Origin: an uncultured Collinsella sp.
Lineage (GTDB): Bacteria; Actinomycetota; Coriobacteriia; Coriobacteriales; Coriobacteriaceae
Direction of reading: 5' to 3'
DNA length: 34,146 nucleotides
Assembly: GCA_900755005.1 (NCBI GenBank)
Contig: CAAEEX010000089.1
Coordinates: 1-34,146 of the forward strand
Under the pieces are notes generated by a model. The model was not told the DNA's origin and searched no databases. It was given only the letters and a program-made list of their open reading frames with translations. Made by a program: the position numbers and the translations under genes. This document shows positions 1-7,742 of this stretch, piece after piece (the first letter of the stretch is position 1; the number at the start of each line of letters is the position of its first letter).

Positions 1-56
1 CGAGCCCCCATACCCTCGTTCGGTCAGGCGCGCCGCCGCGTTGCTGCTTTGTGCCG

Positions 57-62
57 TATAAT
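57..62 (+). promoter_or_regulatory. probable -10 box of the hisS promoter
   Basis: A perfect TATAAT lies 42 bases before the hisS start codon. No convincing -35 hexamer sits 16-18 bases upstream, so the call rests on the -10 box and its position alone. Confidence 0.45.
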
Positions 63-104
63 GTCCACTACCTATGACGCGATACAAAAGAAAGGTGTTT
101 GCCC

Positions 105-1418
105 ATGCAGGCACAGAAGGCGGAGGGAACCCGCGACCTTATCGGCGCCGAGATGCGCGCCTGGCAAAAGATGCAGCAGATTGCGGCCGGCGTGTTCGAG
201 CCGTTTGGTTTTAAACCCATCGAGACGCCCGCGATCGAGCAGGTTGACGTGTTTGTCCACGGTATCGGCCAGTCGACCGACGTCGTGCGCAAGGAAATGT
301 TCCGCGTGTTCAGCGGTGCCAACCTGGAGCGCGTCTTTACCGAGGGCACCGACACCAAACTCAAGCCCAAGCAGCGCCTGGCACTTCGCCCCGAGGGCAC
401 GGCCGGCGTGGTGCGCGCCGTCGTCGAGAACAATCTGGTGCCCCAGGGCTCCACGCCGTTTAAGGCTTACTACGCCGAGGCCATGTTCCGCGGCGAGCGT
501 CCCCAGAAGGGCCGCCTGCGCCAGTTCCACCAGGTGGGCATCGAGTGGCTCGGCGCTCCCGATCCGGCGGCAGACGCCGAGTGCATCATCATGCTCATGG
601 AGTTCTACAAGCGCCTGGGCTTCGATCTTTCCAAGCTTCGTCTGCTCATCAACTCGATGGGTGACGCCCAGTGCCGTCCGGCTTATCGCGAGCAGGTTAA
701 GCAGTTCATCCTCGATCACGCCGACGAGATGTGCGATGAGTGCCGCGAGCGCGCCGAGCTCAACCCGCTGCGTGCCTTCGACTGCAAGAACGACCACTGC
801 CGCGAGATCATGGCCGAGGCTCCGCTGATGGGTGACAACCTGTGCGATGAGTGCCGCGAGCACTACGAGCAGGTCAAGCGCTATCTGGATGCCGCCGGTA
901 TCGAGTATGTCGAGGATCCCACCTTGGTGCGCGGCCTGGACTACTACACCCGAACTGTCTTTGAGGTCGAGGCCCCTGGCGCCGGCGTCGGCTCCATCGG
1001 CGGCGGCGGCCGCTACGATGGCCTGGTCGAGCTCGAGGGTGGCAAGCCCACGGCGGGCGTCGGCTTTGCTGTCGGTTTTGAGCGCGCCCTGTTGGCCCTG
1101 CAGGCCTTTGGCAGCGATTTGGGTGCCGATGAGGCCCCGTGCGTCTATGTCGCCAACGCCGGCAAGGAGCTGCGTCAGAACGTCTTTGCCATTACGCAGG
1201 AGCTTCGCGCCGCAGGGATTGTGACCGAGGCCGACTATCAGGGTCGTTCGCTCAAGGCCCAGTTTAAGCAAGCCGATAAGGTAGGCGCCAAGCTCATCTT
1301 GGTCCTGGGTGGCGACGAGCTTGCCGCCGGCAAGGTCAAAGTGCGCGACATGCAGAGCCATGACGAGGTGCTCGCCGATCTGGACAACGTCGTCGAGGCG
1401 GTTCGCGAGCGCCTGTAG
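105..1418 (+). CDS. hisS: histidyl-tRNA synthetase
   Basis: Class II aminoacyl-tRNA synthetase that charges tRNA-His in the cytoplasm. The 437-residue protein is normal in length. The class II core is visible: LALRPEGT near residues 92-99, motif 2 starting FRGERPQKGRLRQFHQ at about 128, the histidine-specific RGLDYYT box at about 276, and GGGRYDGL at about 300. The C-terminal anticodon-binding domain follows. I chose ATG 105 because an AAAGAAAGG ribosome-binding site ends about 8 bases before it; an in-frame TTG two codons earlier is poorly placed. In many Gram-positive bacteria hisS is followed directly by aspS. Here aspS lies about 9 kb downstream, with ppc, the lar genes and serB in between. 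Confidence 0.97.
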   Translation: MQAQKAEGTRDLIGAEMRAWQKMQQIAAGVFEPFGFKPIETPAIEQVDVFVHGIGQSTDVVRKEMFRVFSGANLERVFTEGTDTKLKPKQRLALRPEGTAGVVRAVVENNLVPQGSTPFKAYYAEAMFRGERPQKGRLRQFHQVGIEWLGAPDPAADAECIIMLMEFYKRLGFDLSKLRLLINSMGDAQCRPAYREQVKQFILDHADEMCDECRERAELNPLRAFDCKNDHCREIMAEAPLMGDNLCDECREHYEQVKRYLDAAGIEYVEDPTLVRGLDYYTRTVFEVEAPGAGVGSIGGGGRYDGLVELEGGKPTAGVGFAVGFERALLALQAFGSDLGADEAPCVYVANAGKELRQNVFAITQELRAAGIVTEADYQGRSLKAQFKQADKVGAKLILVLGGDELAAGKVKVRDMQSHDEVLADLDNVVEAVRERL

Positions 1419-1475
1419 CGCATCTTTTTGAGCTTCGGGCCTGCTAACGTGCCCTGCTCATGGAGAGCGATTGTT

Positions 1476-1515
1476 ACGGGGGTGTTTCGCTTTTATGCGG
1501 AATGCCCCCGTTTAC
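1476..1515 (+). terminator. hairpin terminator after hisS
   Basis: A 15-bp stem (1476-1490 with 1497-1511, including G-U pairs) closes a six-base loop, TTTTAT, and is followed by a short TTT. It lies 58 bases after the hisS stop codon. The weak U-tract makes it a moderate rather than a strong terminator. Confidence 0.6.
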
Positions 1516-1571
1516 GTATGCCGCCCACCGAGAAATACGACCATTTAGGGCAAAAACCTTTGCAATGCAGA

Positions 1572-1631
1572 AAATACTTTTGTGTGGTAAAGCGCAATCA
1601 GTGTCGAAAGTATTTCTCAAGCGCCTATAAT
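1572..1631 (+). promoter_or_regulatory. ppc promoter with upstream inverted repeat
   Basis: A perfect TATAAT (1626-1631) lies 45 bases before the GTG start. A GTGTCG-like weak -35 sits near 1601-1607. The inverted repeat AAATACTTT (1572-1580) / AAAGTATTT (1607-1615) spans the region just upstream, its right arm touching the -35 area. That is where a regulator of ppc could bind. No known operator consensus is recognised. Confidence 0.55.
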
Positions 1632-1675
1632 GAATACCGCATGTTACGTGCATAGAAGGAGGAATGGGAGGAAAC

Positions 1676-4489
1676 GTGGCTGAGAACCTAAGCAACCAGT
1701 CTGTACCCGAAGCCGCGGCGCGTGTCGCTGCCGTGGTCAACCGCCTCGTTAACCGAATCGGCTCGAATGCCGAGTCCAGGGAGCGTCTCGCCGAGATCGA
1801 GATCCCCGAGGAGCTGCGCGACAATCTGGCGCTGTTCTTGCGCCTGGAGCGCCGTGTGCTTAGCGAGTATGATCCCGAGATCGCGGACCTGTTCGACAAG
1901 ATTCTGACAGCCGAGATTGTGGTCAATGCCGGCAACCCCGGTACCTGCGCTGCCGACGAAGCCGTCGACGAGCAGGGCGTGCCCACCGCCGACGAGCCCA
2001 CTGCCGTGGCATTTCGTGAGGTCGTCGATTTGATCGACAGCCTGCCGCTCGATAAGCAGCAGGTCATCGTTCGCGCCTTTACGAGCTTTTTCCATCTGGC
2101 AAACCTGTCGGAGGAGAACTACCGTGTGGCGCAGCTGCGCGAGCGCGAGGCCGGTGCGTCGACCGATACCGAGGTCGATCCTGCCAACGAGCTTACCGTT
2201 GCCTATCACCAGCTGGTGAATGAGCTGGGTGTCGAGGGTGCCAACGAGCTGCTCGACAAGCTCGAGTTCCACCCTGTCTTTACCGCACATCCCACCGAGG
2301 CCCGTCGTAAGGCCGTCGAGGGCAAGATCCGCCGTATCTCCAACCTGCTGGAGGAGCGTCCGCGTCTGGGCGGCTCCGACCTGGTGGAGAACGAGCGCCA
2401 TATGCTGCAGGAGATCGACGCCCTGGTGCGTACGAGTCCCATCGCGCTCAAGAAGCCCACGCCGGTCGAGGAAGCCGATACCATCATCGACATCTTCGAT
2501 AACACGCTGTTCGACGTTATCCCCGTTATCTATCGTCGTTTTGACGATTGGGTGCTGGGCGACAAGGCCGGTACTGTGCCGCCGCTGTGCCCGGCGTTCT
2601 TCCATCCCGGCAGCTGGATCGGTTCCGACCGCGACGGTAACCCCAACGTCACCGCCAAGGTGAGCCGTGAGGTCGCCGCCAAGTACTTTACGCACATGGT
2701 GCTCAAGCTCGAGGACAAGTGCCGCCACATCGGCCGCAACCTCACGCTCGAGGCTACCTACAGCAAGCCGTCGGCCGAGCTCATTAACCTGTGGAACCAT
2801 CAGGTCGAGATGAGCCCTCGTTACACGGCCCGCGCCGAGCTGATCTCCGAGCACGAGCCGCATCGCGCCGTCATGCTCGTCATGGCCGACCGCCTGAACG
2901 CCACCGTCCGTCGTATCACCGACACCATGTACCACAGCGCCGACGAGTTCCTGGATGACCTGCGCGTCGTCCAGCGTTCGCTGGCCGCCTGCGGTGCCGT
3001 CCGTGCTGCCTACGGCCCGGTCCAAACCATCATCTGGCAGGTCGAGTCCTTCGGCTTCCATATGGTCGAGATGGAGTTCCGTCAGCACTCCGTGGTGCAT
3101 GCCCGCGCCCTTAAGGATATCCACGAGAACGGTATCCATGGCGACCTGCAGCCCATGACGCGCGAGGTCATCGATACCTTCCGCGCTATCGGCTCCATCC
3201 AAAAGCGCTACGGCAAGAAGATGGCGCACCGCTACATCATCTCGTTTACCAAGAGCGCTCAGCATGTGGCCGACGTCTTTGAGCTGGCGCACCTGTCCTT
3301 TGCACACGAGGAAGATGTCCCCGAGCTCGACGTGATCCCGTTGTTCGAGCAGCTCGAGGACCTCGAGGGCTGCGTCGACGTGCTCGATCAGATGCTTACG
3401 CTGCCCGTGGTGCAAAAGCGCCTTGCCCAGACCAACCGCCGCATGGAGGTCATGCTGGGCTATTCCGACTCTTCCAAGGATGCCGGTCCTACCACGGCCA
3501 TGCTCGCGCTGCACTCCGCGCAGGAGCGCATCGCCAAGTGGGCAGAGAAGAACGATATCGACCTGGTGCTCATGCACGGTCGCGGCGGTGCCGTGGGCCG
3601 TGGCGGCGGCCCGGCCAACAAGGCCGTGCTGGCGCAGCCCAAGGGTTCGGTCAACTGCTTCTTTAAGCTTACCGAGCAGGGCGAAGTCATCTTTGCCCGT
3701 TACGGCAACCGCACGCTGGCTCAGCGCCATGTTGAGTCCGTTGCCGCCGCAACGCTTTTGCAGTCGGCCCCGAGTGTCGAGAAGACCAACACCGAGACCA
3801 CGCAGAAGTTCTGGGATATGGCCGAGAAGCTCAACACTGCAAGCCACGAACGCTATCTGGACCTGCTGAACACCGAGGACTTTACACCGTGGTTCTCGAC
3901 CGTGACGCCGCTGACCGAGGTCGGTCTGCTGCCGATCGGCTCGCGTCCCGCCAAGCGCGGTCTGGGCGCCAAGTCGCTCGATGACCTGCGTACCATCCCG
4001 TGGATCTTCAGCTGGAGCCAGGCGCGCATTAACCTGGCCGCTTGGTACGGTCTGGGCACCGCCTGCGAGCAGCTTGGCGATCTTGACCAGCTCAAGGCTG
4101 CCTACCAGGAGTGGCCGTTCTTCCGCACCTTTATCGACAACATCGAGATGTCGATCGCCAAGACCGACCAGCGCATCGCCAAGATGTATCTGCACCTGGG
4201 CGATCGCCAGGATCTGTCCGAGAAGGTCTTTACCGAGATGCAGCTCACCCGTAAGTGGGTCCTTGCCATCGTCGGTGACGAGTGGCCGCTGCAGCGCCGC
4301 CGCGTGCTCGGCTGCGCCGTCCGCGTACGTAACCCCTATGTCGACGCCCTGTCCATCGCTCAGGTCCGCGCCCTTCGCGAGGTTCGTATGAACCAGGACG
4401 AGATGGCCGAGGAGAAGAAGGCCGAGTACATGAGCCTGATTCTTTCGACTGTGACCGGCGTCTCGGCAGGACTGCAGAACACGGGGTAA
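1676..4489 (+). CDS. ppc: phosphoenolpyruvate carboxylase
   Basis: Carboxylates phosphoenolpyruvate with bicarbonate to give oxaloacetate, the anaplerotic entry to the C4 branch of central metabolism. Family motifs are all present: FTAHPTEARRKA with the catalytic His at about residue 205, GSWIGSDRDGNPNV at about 312, VMLGYSDSSKDAG at about 592, and LMHGRGGAVGRGGGP at about 632. The protein ends in the expected QNTG carboxy terminus. At about 937 residues it is slightly longer than usual, owing to an N-terminal extension of roughly 65 residues relative to the E. coli His position. The start is ambiguous: ATG 1664 lies only one base after GGAGG, while GTG 1676 has GGGAGG four bases upstream. 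I prefer GTG 1676. The gene is monocistronic, with its own promoter and a long hairpin element after the stop. Confidence 0.96.
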   Translation: MAENLSNQSVPEAAARVAAVVNRLVNRIGSNAESRERLAEIEIPEELRDNLALFLRLERRVLSEYDPEIADLFDKILTAEIVVNAGNPGTCAADEAVDEQGVPTADEPTAVAFREVVDLIDSLPLDKQQVIVRAFTSFFHLANLSEENYRVAQLREREAGASTDTEVDPANELTVAYHQLVNELGVEGANELLDKLEFHPVFTAHPTEARRKAVEGKIRRISNLLEERPRLGGSDLVENERHMLQEIDALVRTSPIALKKPTPVEEADTIIDIFDNTLFDVIPVIYRRFDDWVLGDKAGTVPPLCPAFFHPGSWIGSDRDGNPNVTAKVSREVAAKYFTHMVLKLEDKCRHIGRNLTLEATYSKPSAELINLWNHQVEMSPRYTARAELISEHEPHRAVMLVMADRLNATVRRITDTMYHSADEFLDDLRVVQRSLAACGAVRAAYGPVQTIIWQVESFGFHMVEMEFRQHSVVHARALKDIHENGIHGDLQPMTREVIDTFRAIGSIQKRYGKKMAHRYIISFTKSAQHVADVFELAHLSFAHEEDVPELDVIPLFEQLEDLEGCVDVLDQMLTLPVVQKRLAQTNRRMEVMLGYSDSSKDAGPTTAMLALHSAQERIAKWAEKNDIDLVLMHGRGGAVGRGGGPANKAVLAQPKGSVNCFFKLTEQGEVIFARYGNRTLAQRHVESVAAATLLQSAPSVEKTNTETTQKFWDMAEKLNTASHERYLDLLNTEDFTPWFSTVTPLTEVGLLPIGSRPAKRGLGAKSLDDLRTIPWIFSWSQARINLAAWYGLGTACEQLGDLDQLKAAYQEWPFFRTFIDNIEMSIAKTDQRIAKMYLHLGDRQDLSEKVFTEMQLTRKWVLAIVGDEWPLQRRRVLGCAVRVRNPYVDALSIAQVRALREVRMNQDEMAEEKKAEYMSLILSTVTGVSAGLQNTG

Positions 4490-4512
4490 TCGATAGCCCT
4501 GTGGCTCTCACC

Positions 4513-4639
4513 GGGACCCGATGGGTTTCCCTCTGAATGCGTCCTCGCACTTGAAGCCCCCTTATCCTGCTCCTTCGGAGCTGCGGATAAGGGGGCTTCG
4601 TGCTGCGGAATGCATTCAGAGGGAAACCCATCGGGTCCC
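4513..4639. repeat. long nested hairpin element, copy 1
   Basis: Perfect 28-bp outer arms (4513-4540 and 4612-4639) enclose a core: GTCCTCGCACTT on the left (4541-4552), a perfect 15-bp inner stem (4553-4567 / 4585-4599) with an apical GCTCC-TTC-GGAGC hairpin, and GTGCTGCGGAAT on the right (4600-4611). The core matches that of the element at 6920-7044, while the outer arms do not. It lies 23 bases after ppc. It may end ppc transcription, but there is no clear U-tract after the inner stem. Confidence 0.85.
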
Positions 4640-4839
4640 TTCGTCCTCGGTCTTCGGGGATTAAAGCTGAGGAGAAGAATTGTGCGCTTCTCGCCTTACG
4701 ACTGTAGCGGCCGTTTTGTTGTGGGTCAAATATGAACGTTGTGTTAATGAGTCGGTGGACGGTGGTGTTTTTCGGTGAGCGGCGTATCCTTCCAACGGTT
4801 TATCTAGTGTGTCAGTTGAAAGGAAGAGGGCGCTCGTCA
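4640..4839 (+). other. larA upstream region
   Basis: These 200 bases hold the larA 5' region. A small hairpin follows the long element (TCCTCG / CGGGGA, about 4644-4660). A purine-rich AAAGGAAGAGGG at 4819-4830 acts as ribosome-binding site for the TTG start at 4840. An in-frame ATG at 4732 has no ribosome-binding site and would add 36 residues absent from LarA proteins. I see no confident -35/-10 pair and no copy of the inverted repeat found before larB. Confidence 0.4.
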
Positions 4840-6117
4840 TTGTTTGAATGTGAACTGCCGTTTGACCACAAGACGTTGCATTTGGAGCTCGAGGACAAGA
4901 ACTTCGCTGGTGTGATGGAGGGTCATCAAAACGAGTTTAAGACCACGAAATCGCAGGAAGAGCTGGTAGAGGAGTCGCTTGCCAACCCTTATGGCTCGCC
5001 TTCGCTCGAGGAGCTTTGTGCTGGCAAGAAGGATATCGTCATTATTAGCTCCGATCATACGCGCCCCGTTCCCTCGCGTGTGACGATGCCTATTCTGCTG
5101 CATCACATCCATTCCGCTGCGCCCGAGGCGCGCGTTCGCATTCTGGTTGCTACGGGTATGCATCGTCCGTCGACGCACGAGGAGCTCGTCAACAAGTATG
5201 GCGAGGAGATCGTTGCCAACGAGGAAATCGTTATGCACGTCGCGACTGACGACAGCATGATGAAAAAGATCGGCACCCTGCCTTCTGGTGGCGAGTGCAT
5301 CATCAACAAGATTGCCGCCGATTGCGATCTGCTGCTTGCCGAGGGCTTTATTGAGCCGCACTTCTTTGCCGGTTTCTCTGGTAGCCGCAAGTCCGTCCTG
5401 CCTGGCATCGCCAGCTACAAGACCATCATGTACAACCACAACGGTCAGTTTGTGAACGATTCGCATTCGCGTGCCGGCAACCTGTGCCACAACCACGTGA
5501 GCGAGGACATGTTTGCTGCCGCCGAGATGGCTCACCTTGCCTTTGTGCTTAACGTGGTGCTCAATGGCAAGCACGAGGTCATCGGCTCCTTTGCCGGCGA
5601 CATTCACAAGGCGCACGAGGCCGGCTGTGAGTTCGTGAAGAGCCTTGCCGGCGTTGAGCCCGTTGAGTGCGAGATTGCCATCACCACCAACGGCGGCTAC
5701 CCGCTCGACCAGAACATCTACCAGGCCGTGAAGGGCATGTGCTCTGCTGAGGCCACGCTTCCCGAGGGCGGCGTGATTATCGATGTCGCCGGTTGTTCCG
5801 ACGGTCACGGTGGCGAGGGCTTCTATCACAACATCGCCGACAACGATCCGGCAGAGTTTGAGCGCGCCTGCATCGACCGTCCTAAGGACGAGACCCTGCC
5901 CGACCAGTGGACGAGCCAGATCTTTGCCCGCATCCTGGCGCATCACCCTGTGATCATGGTTACCGACCTGTGCGATCACCAGATGATCAAGGATATGCAC
6001 ATGACGCCGGTCAACACCCTCGATGAGGCGCTCAAGCTCGCCTTTGAGATGAAGGGTGCCGATGCCAAGGTGGCCGTCATTCCCGATGGCCTGGGCGTTG
6101 TCGTCGCTCAGCACTAG
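4840..6117 (+). CDS. larA: nickel-pincer lactate racemase LarA
   Basis: Interconverts D- and L-lactate using a covalently bound nickel-pincer nucleotide in the cytoplasm. With the TTG at 4840 as start, the 425-residue protein has the family length, and its key residues fall exactly on L. plantarum LarA numbering: D72 and R75 in SSDHTRPVPS, H108 in TGMHRPST, H174, K184 in GSRKSVLPG (the residue that tethers the cofactor), H200 and K298. This agreement also settles the start codon. The gene is followed after 49 bases by larD, with larB and larC convergent nearby, so it is a true lactate racemase locus. Other members of the LarA superfamily use other hydroxyacids, but close identity in the active-site blocks favours lactate. 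Confidence 0.95.
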   Translation: MFECELPFDHKTLHLELEDKNFAGVMEGHQNEFKTTKSQEELVEESLANPYGSPSLEELCAGKKDIVIISSDHTRPVPSRVTMPILLHHIHSAAPEARVRILVATGMHRPSTHEELVNKYGEEIVANEEIVMHVATDDSMMKKIGTLPSGGECIINKIAADCDLLLAEGFIEPHFFAGFSGSRKSVLPGIASYKTIMYNHNGQFVNDSHSRAGNLCHNHVSEDMFAAAEMAHLAFVLNVVLNGKHEVIGSFAGDIHKAHEAGCEFVKSLAGVEPVECEIAITTNGGYPLDQNIYQAVKGMCSAEATLPEGGVIIDVAGCSDGHGGEGFYHNIADNDPAEFERACIDRPKDETLPDQWTSQIFARILAHHPVIMVTDLCDHQMIKDMHMTPVNTLDEALKLAFEMKGADAKVAVIPDGLGVVVAQH

Positions 6118-6166
6118 TACGCGGCCCAAACGAATCGTTTATAACCGACAAGAAAGATAAGGTTTT

Positions 6167-6898
6167 ATGCTTACCAAACTCCTCTGCGAATTCGGCGCAA
6201 CGGCCCTCATGATCATCTTTGGCGTGGGCGTGCACTGCGATACCGTGCTCAAGGGCACCAAGTATCAGGGCTCCGGCCATATGTTTGCCATCACCACTTG
6301 GTCTTTTGGCATCTCGGTCTGCCTGTTTGTCTTTGGCGGCGCCGTGTGCATGAACCCGGCTATGGTGCTTGCCCAGTGCATCGTAGGCCTGGTGCCGTGG
6401 AGCAGCTGCATCCCCTTCATGATTGCCGATATGCTCGGCGGCTTTGTGGGCGCTGTAATCGCTTGGCTTATGTATGCCGATGAGTTCAAGGCTTCCGAGG
6501 GCGTCGTCGACCCCGTTGCCCAGCGCAACATCTTCTCGACCAACCCCACCACCGAGGGCACGAACTATGCTCGCAACTTCTTCTGCGAGGCTATCTGCAC
6601 TTTTGTGTTCATCAGCGCCATCCTTGCTGCCGCTAACCGCGCCGGCGAGAACGTTCTGATGCTCGCCATCTGCGTCGGTCTGATCGTTTGGGCCGTTGGC
6701 ATGGGCATGGGCGGCATCACCGGCTTCGCCATGAACCAGGCTCGTGACCTTGGTCCTCGCATGGCCTATCAGGTGCTGCCGATCAAGAACAAGGCCGACA
6801 ACAACTGGAAGTACGGCCTGCTCGTTCCTGGCATTGCTCCGTTTGTCGGTGCCGCTCTGGCCGCACTGTTTGTGCACGGTTTCTTGGGCATGTTCTAG
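6167..6898 (+). CDS. larD: LarD-type lactic acid channel (MIP/aquaglyceroporin family)
   Basis: A 243-residue polytopic membrane protein of the major intrinsic protein family, predicted to let lactic acid cross the membrane alongside LarA. About six hydrophobic segments are seen. The first pore motif is a normal NPA (residues 63-65). The second is NQA (190-192) followed by RDLGPR. A changed second NPA box is also seen in L. plantarum LarD, which supports LarD over a glycerol facilitator. The start ATG has GATAAGG four bases upstream. It sits 49 bases after larA and is probably co-transcribed with it. A GlpF role is the main alternative. Confidence 0.87.
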   Translation: MLTKLLCEFGATALMIIFGVGVHCDTVLKGTKYQGSGHMFAITTWSFGISVCLFVFGGAVCMNPAMVLAQCIVGLVPWSSCIPFMIADMLGGFVGAVIAWLMYADEFKASEGVVDPVAQRNIFSTNPTTEGTNYARNFFCEAICTFVFISAILAAANRAGENVLMLAICVGLIVWAVGMGMGGITGFAMNQARDLGPRMAYQVLPIKNKADNNWKYGLLVPGIAPFVGAALAALFVHGFLGMF

Positions 6899-6919
6899 TT
6901 TGAGGCTACATAGTTGTCC

Positions 6920-7044
6920 GCTGACCGCATGGGGTAACTTCCCAGCGCGTCCTCGGACATGCAAAAAGGCTCGCTGCGCACTTCGTGCGGCGAGCCTTTT
7001 TGCGTCCTGCGGAATGCGCTGGGAAGTTACCCCATGCGGTCAGC
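6920..7044. repeat. long nested hairpin element, copy 2, with terminator core
   Basis: Perfect 29-bp outer arms (6920-6948 and 7016-7044) enclose GTCCTCGGACAT (6949-6960), a perfect 14-bp inner stem (6961-6974 / 6990-7003) with a CGCAC-TTC-GTGCG apex, and GTCCTGCGGAAT (7004-7015). The inner stem carries AAAAA on one side and TTTTT on the other, so it can act as a terminator in both directions between the convergent larD and tetR genes. Its core matches the element at 4513-4639. Confidence 0.87.
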
Positions 7045-7200
7045 TGCGGGGTCTTTGTTGCGTTCGTACAAGCAACCCAACATATGTATCTGAATTTGGA
7101 TGGGAGGGGCTTGTTACTGGTAGGGGCGTTGGGCTGTTGTCGATACTTTGGGATGGATTGTGCTTTGGGTTGGGGCGGAACTTTGGGATGAGCTTCTTAC
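7045..7200. other. non-coding gap between convergent larD and tetR
   Basis: The gap between larD and the TetR gene is 302 bases in total. Its left part is the long hairpin element. The remaining 156 bases are G-rich on the plus strand, with no convincing reading frame, ribosome-binding site or RNA gene. A short possible hairpin, TTGTTGC / GCAAC near 7056-7075, is the only structure seen. Confidence 0.4.
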
Positions 7201-7740
7201 TTAGTTGAAGAGGGGTTTTATGGCTGATAGGTAGTCTTTGGCTACTTCGGCCTTATCTGCTTGGAAGTTGTGCCAGGCCCACCATTGGACCATTCCTACG
7301 AAGCTTGAGGCTATGTGGTGTAGTAGAAAGCTTCGGTCCATGGTGCCGGCGGGGCCTGCGGGGTCGACGGGGACGGTTTCGGCTGCTCGTGACATGATGG
7401 TCTTGCGGAGACAGTCGGCGAAGACGCGTGAGCCGGCGCCGGCTACGAGGGCGCGTACGCCCTGACGGCGCTCCCAGAGGTTGTTGAGGATATGTTCGAC
7501 CTGCACGAGTGGGTCGTCGAGCGGCGTGCCATCGTCGTCGAGGGCGTGGGTGCAGATGTCGCTCACGAGCTCGGATAGTAGGTCGTCTTTGCTCTTAAAG
7601 AGGCCGTAGAATGTCGCGCGGCTTACGTGAGCGCGCGCGATGATGTCGCCGACGGTAATCTTGCCGTAGTCCTCTTCGCGTAGCAGCTCGGAGAACGCCG
7701 CAACGATGGCAGCGCGGCTTTTTTCTTTGCGGGCATCCAT
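7201..7740 (-). CDS. TetR-family transcriptional regulator of the lar locus
   Basis: A 179-residue one-domain repressor-type protein. The N-terminal helix-turn-helix is clear: KITVGDIIARAHVSRATFYG, then LFKSKDDLLSELV. The C-terminal ligand domain resembles the TetR C-terminal family found in many Gram-positive bacteria. The frame stays open upstream, but that part overlaps larC in another frame. ATG 7740 lies 2 bases after the larC stop and gives the normal TetR length. The gene is therefore the last of a larB-larC-tetR operon. The inverted repeat ahead of larB (9498-9531) is a likely binding site, which would make the operon autoregulated. L. plantarum uses a CRP/FNR-type LarR instead. The ligand is unknown; lactate is a guess. 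Confidence 0.85.
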   Translation of the reverse strand: MDARKEKSRAAIVAAFSELLREEDYGKITVGDIIARAHVSRATFYGLFKSKDDLLSELVSDICTHALDDDGTPLDDPLVQVEHILNNLWERRQGVRALVAGAGSRVFADCLRKTIMSRAAETVPVDPAGPAGTMDRSFLLHHIASSFVGMVQWWAWHNFQADKAEVAKDYLSAIKPLFN

Positions 7741-7742
7741 GG

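Noticed and set aside
1688..4195. 835-codon open frame on the minus strand across ppc, and similar long antisense frames across hisS, larA, feoB, uxaC, the transporter and GH28
   Set aside because: Each mirrors a certain gene on the other strand, has no ribosome-binding site and has a biased composition with no known domain. They arise from the GC-rich third codon positions.
4642..4660. Extra GTCCTCG next to the first hairpin element, as a partial third core copy
   Set aside because: Only seven bases match, without the matching right-hand core or outer arms. It forms a small local hairpin instead.
4735..4750. GAACGTT upstream of larA as a LacI-type operator
   Set aside because: Only the central bases match; the flanking GTG and CAC arms are absent, as they are at 24552 inside GH28.
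4732..4839. N-terminal extension of larA from ATG 4732
   Set aside because: No ribosome-binding site. The TTG at 4840 gives exact LarA numbering for H108, H174, K184, H200 and K298.
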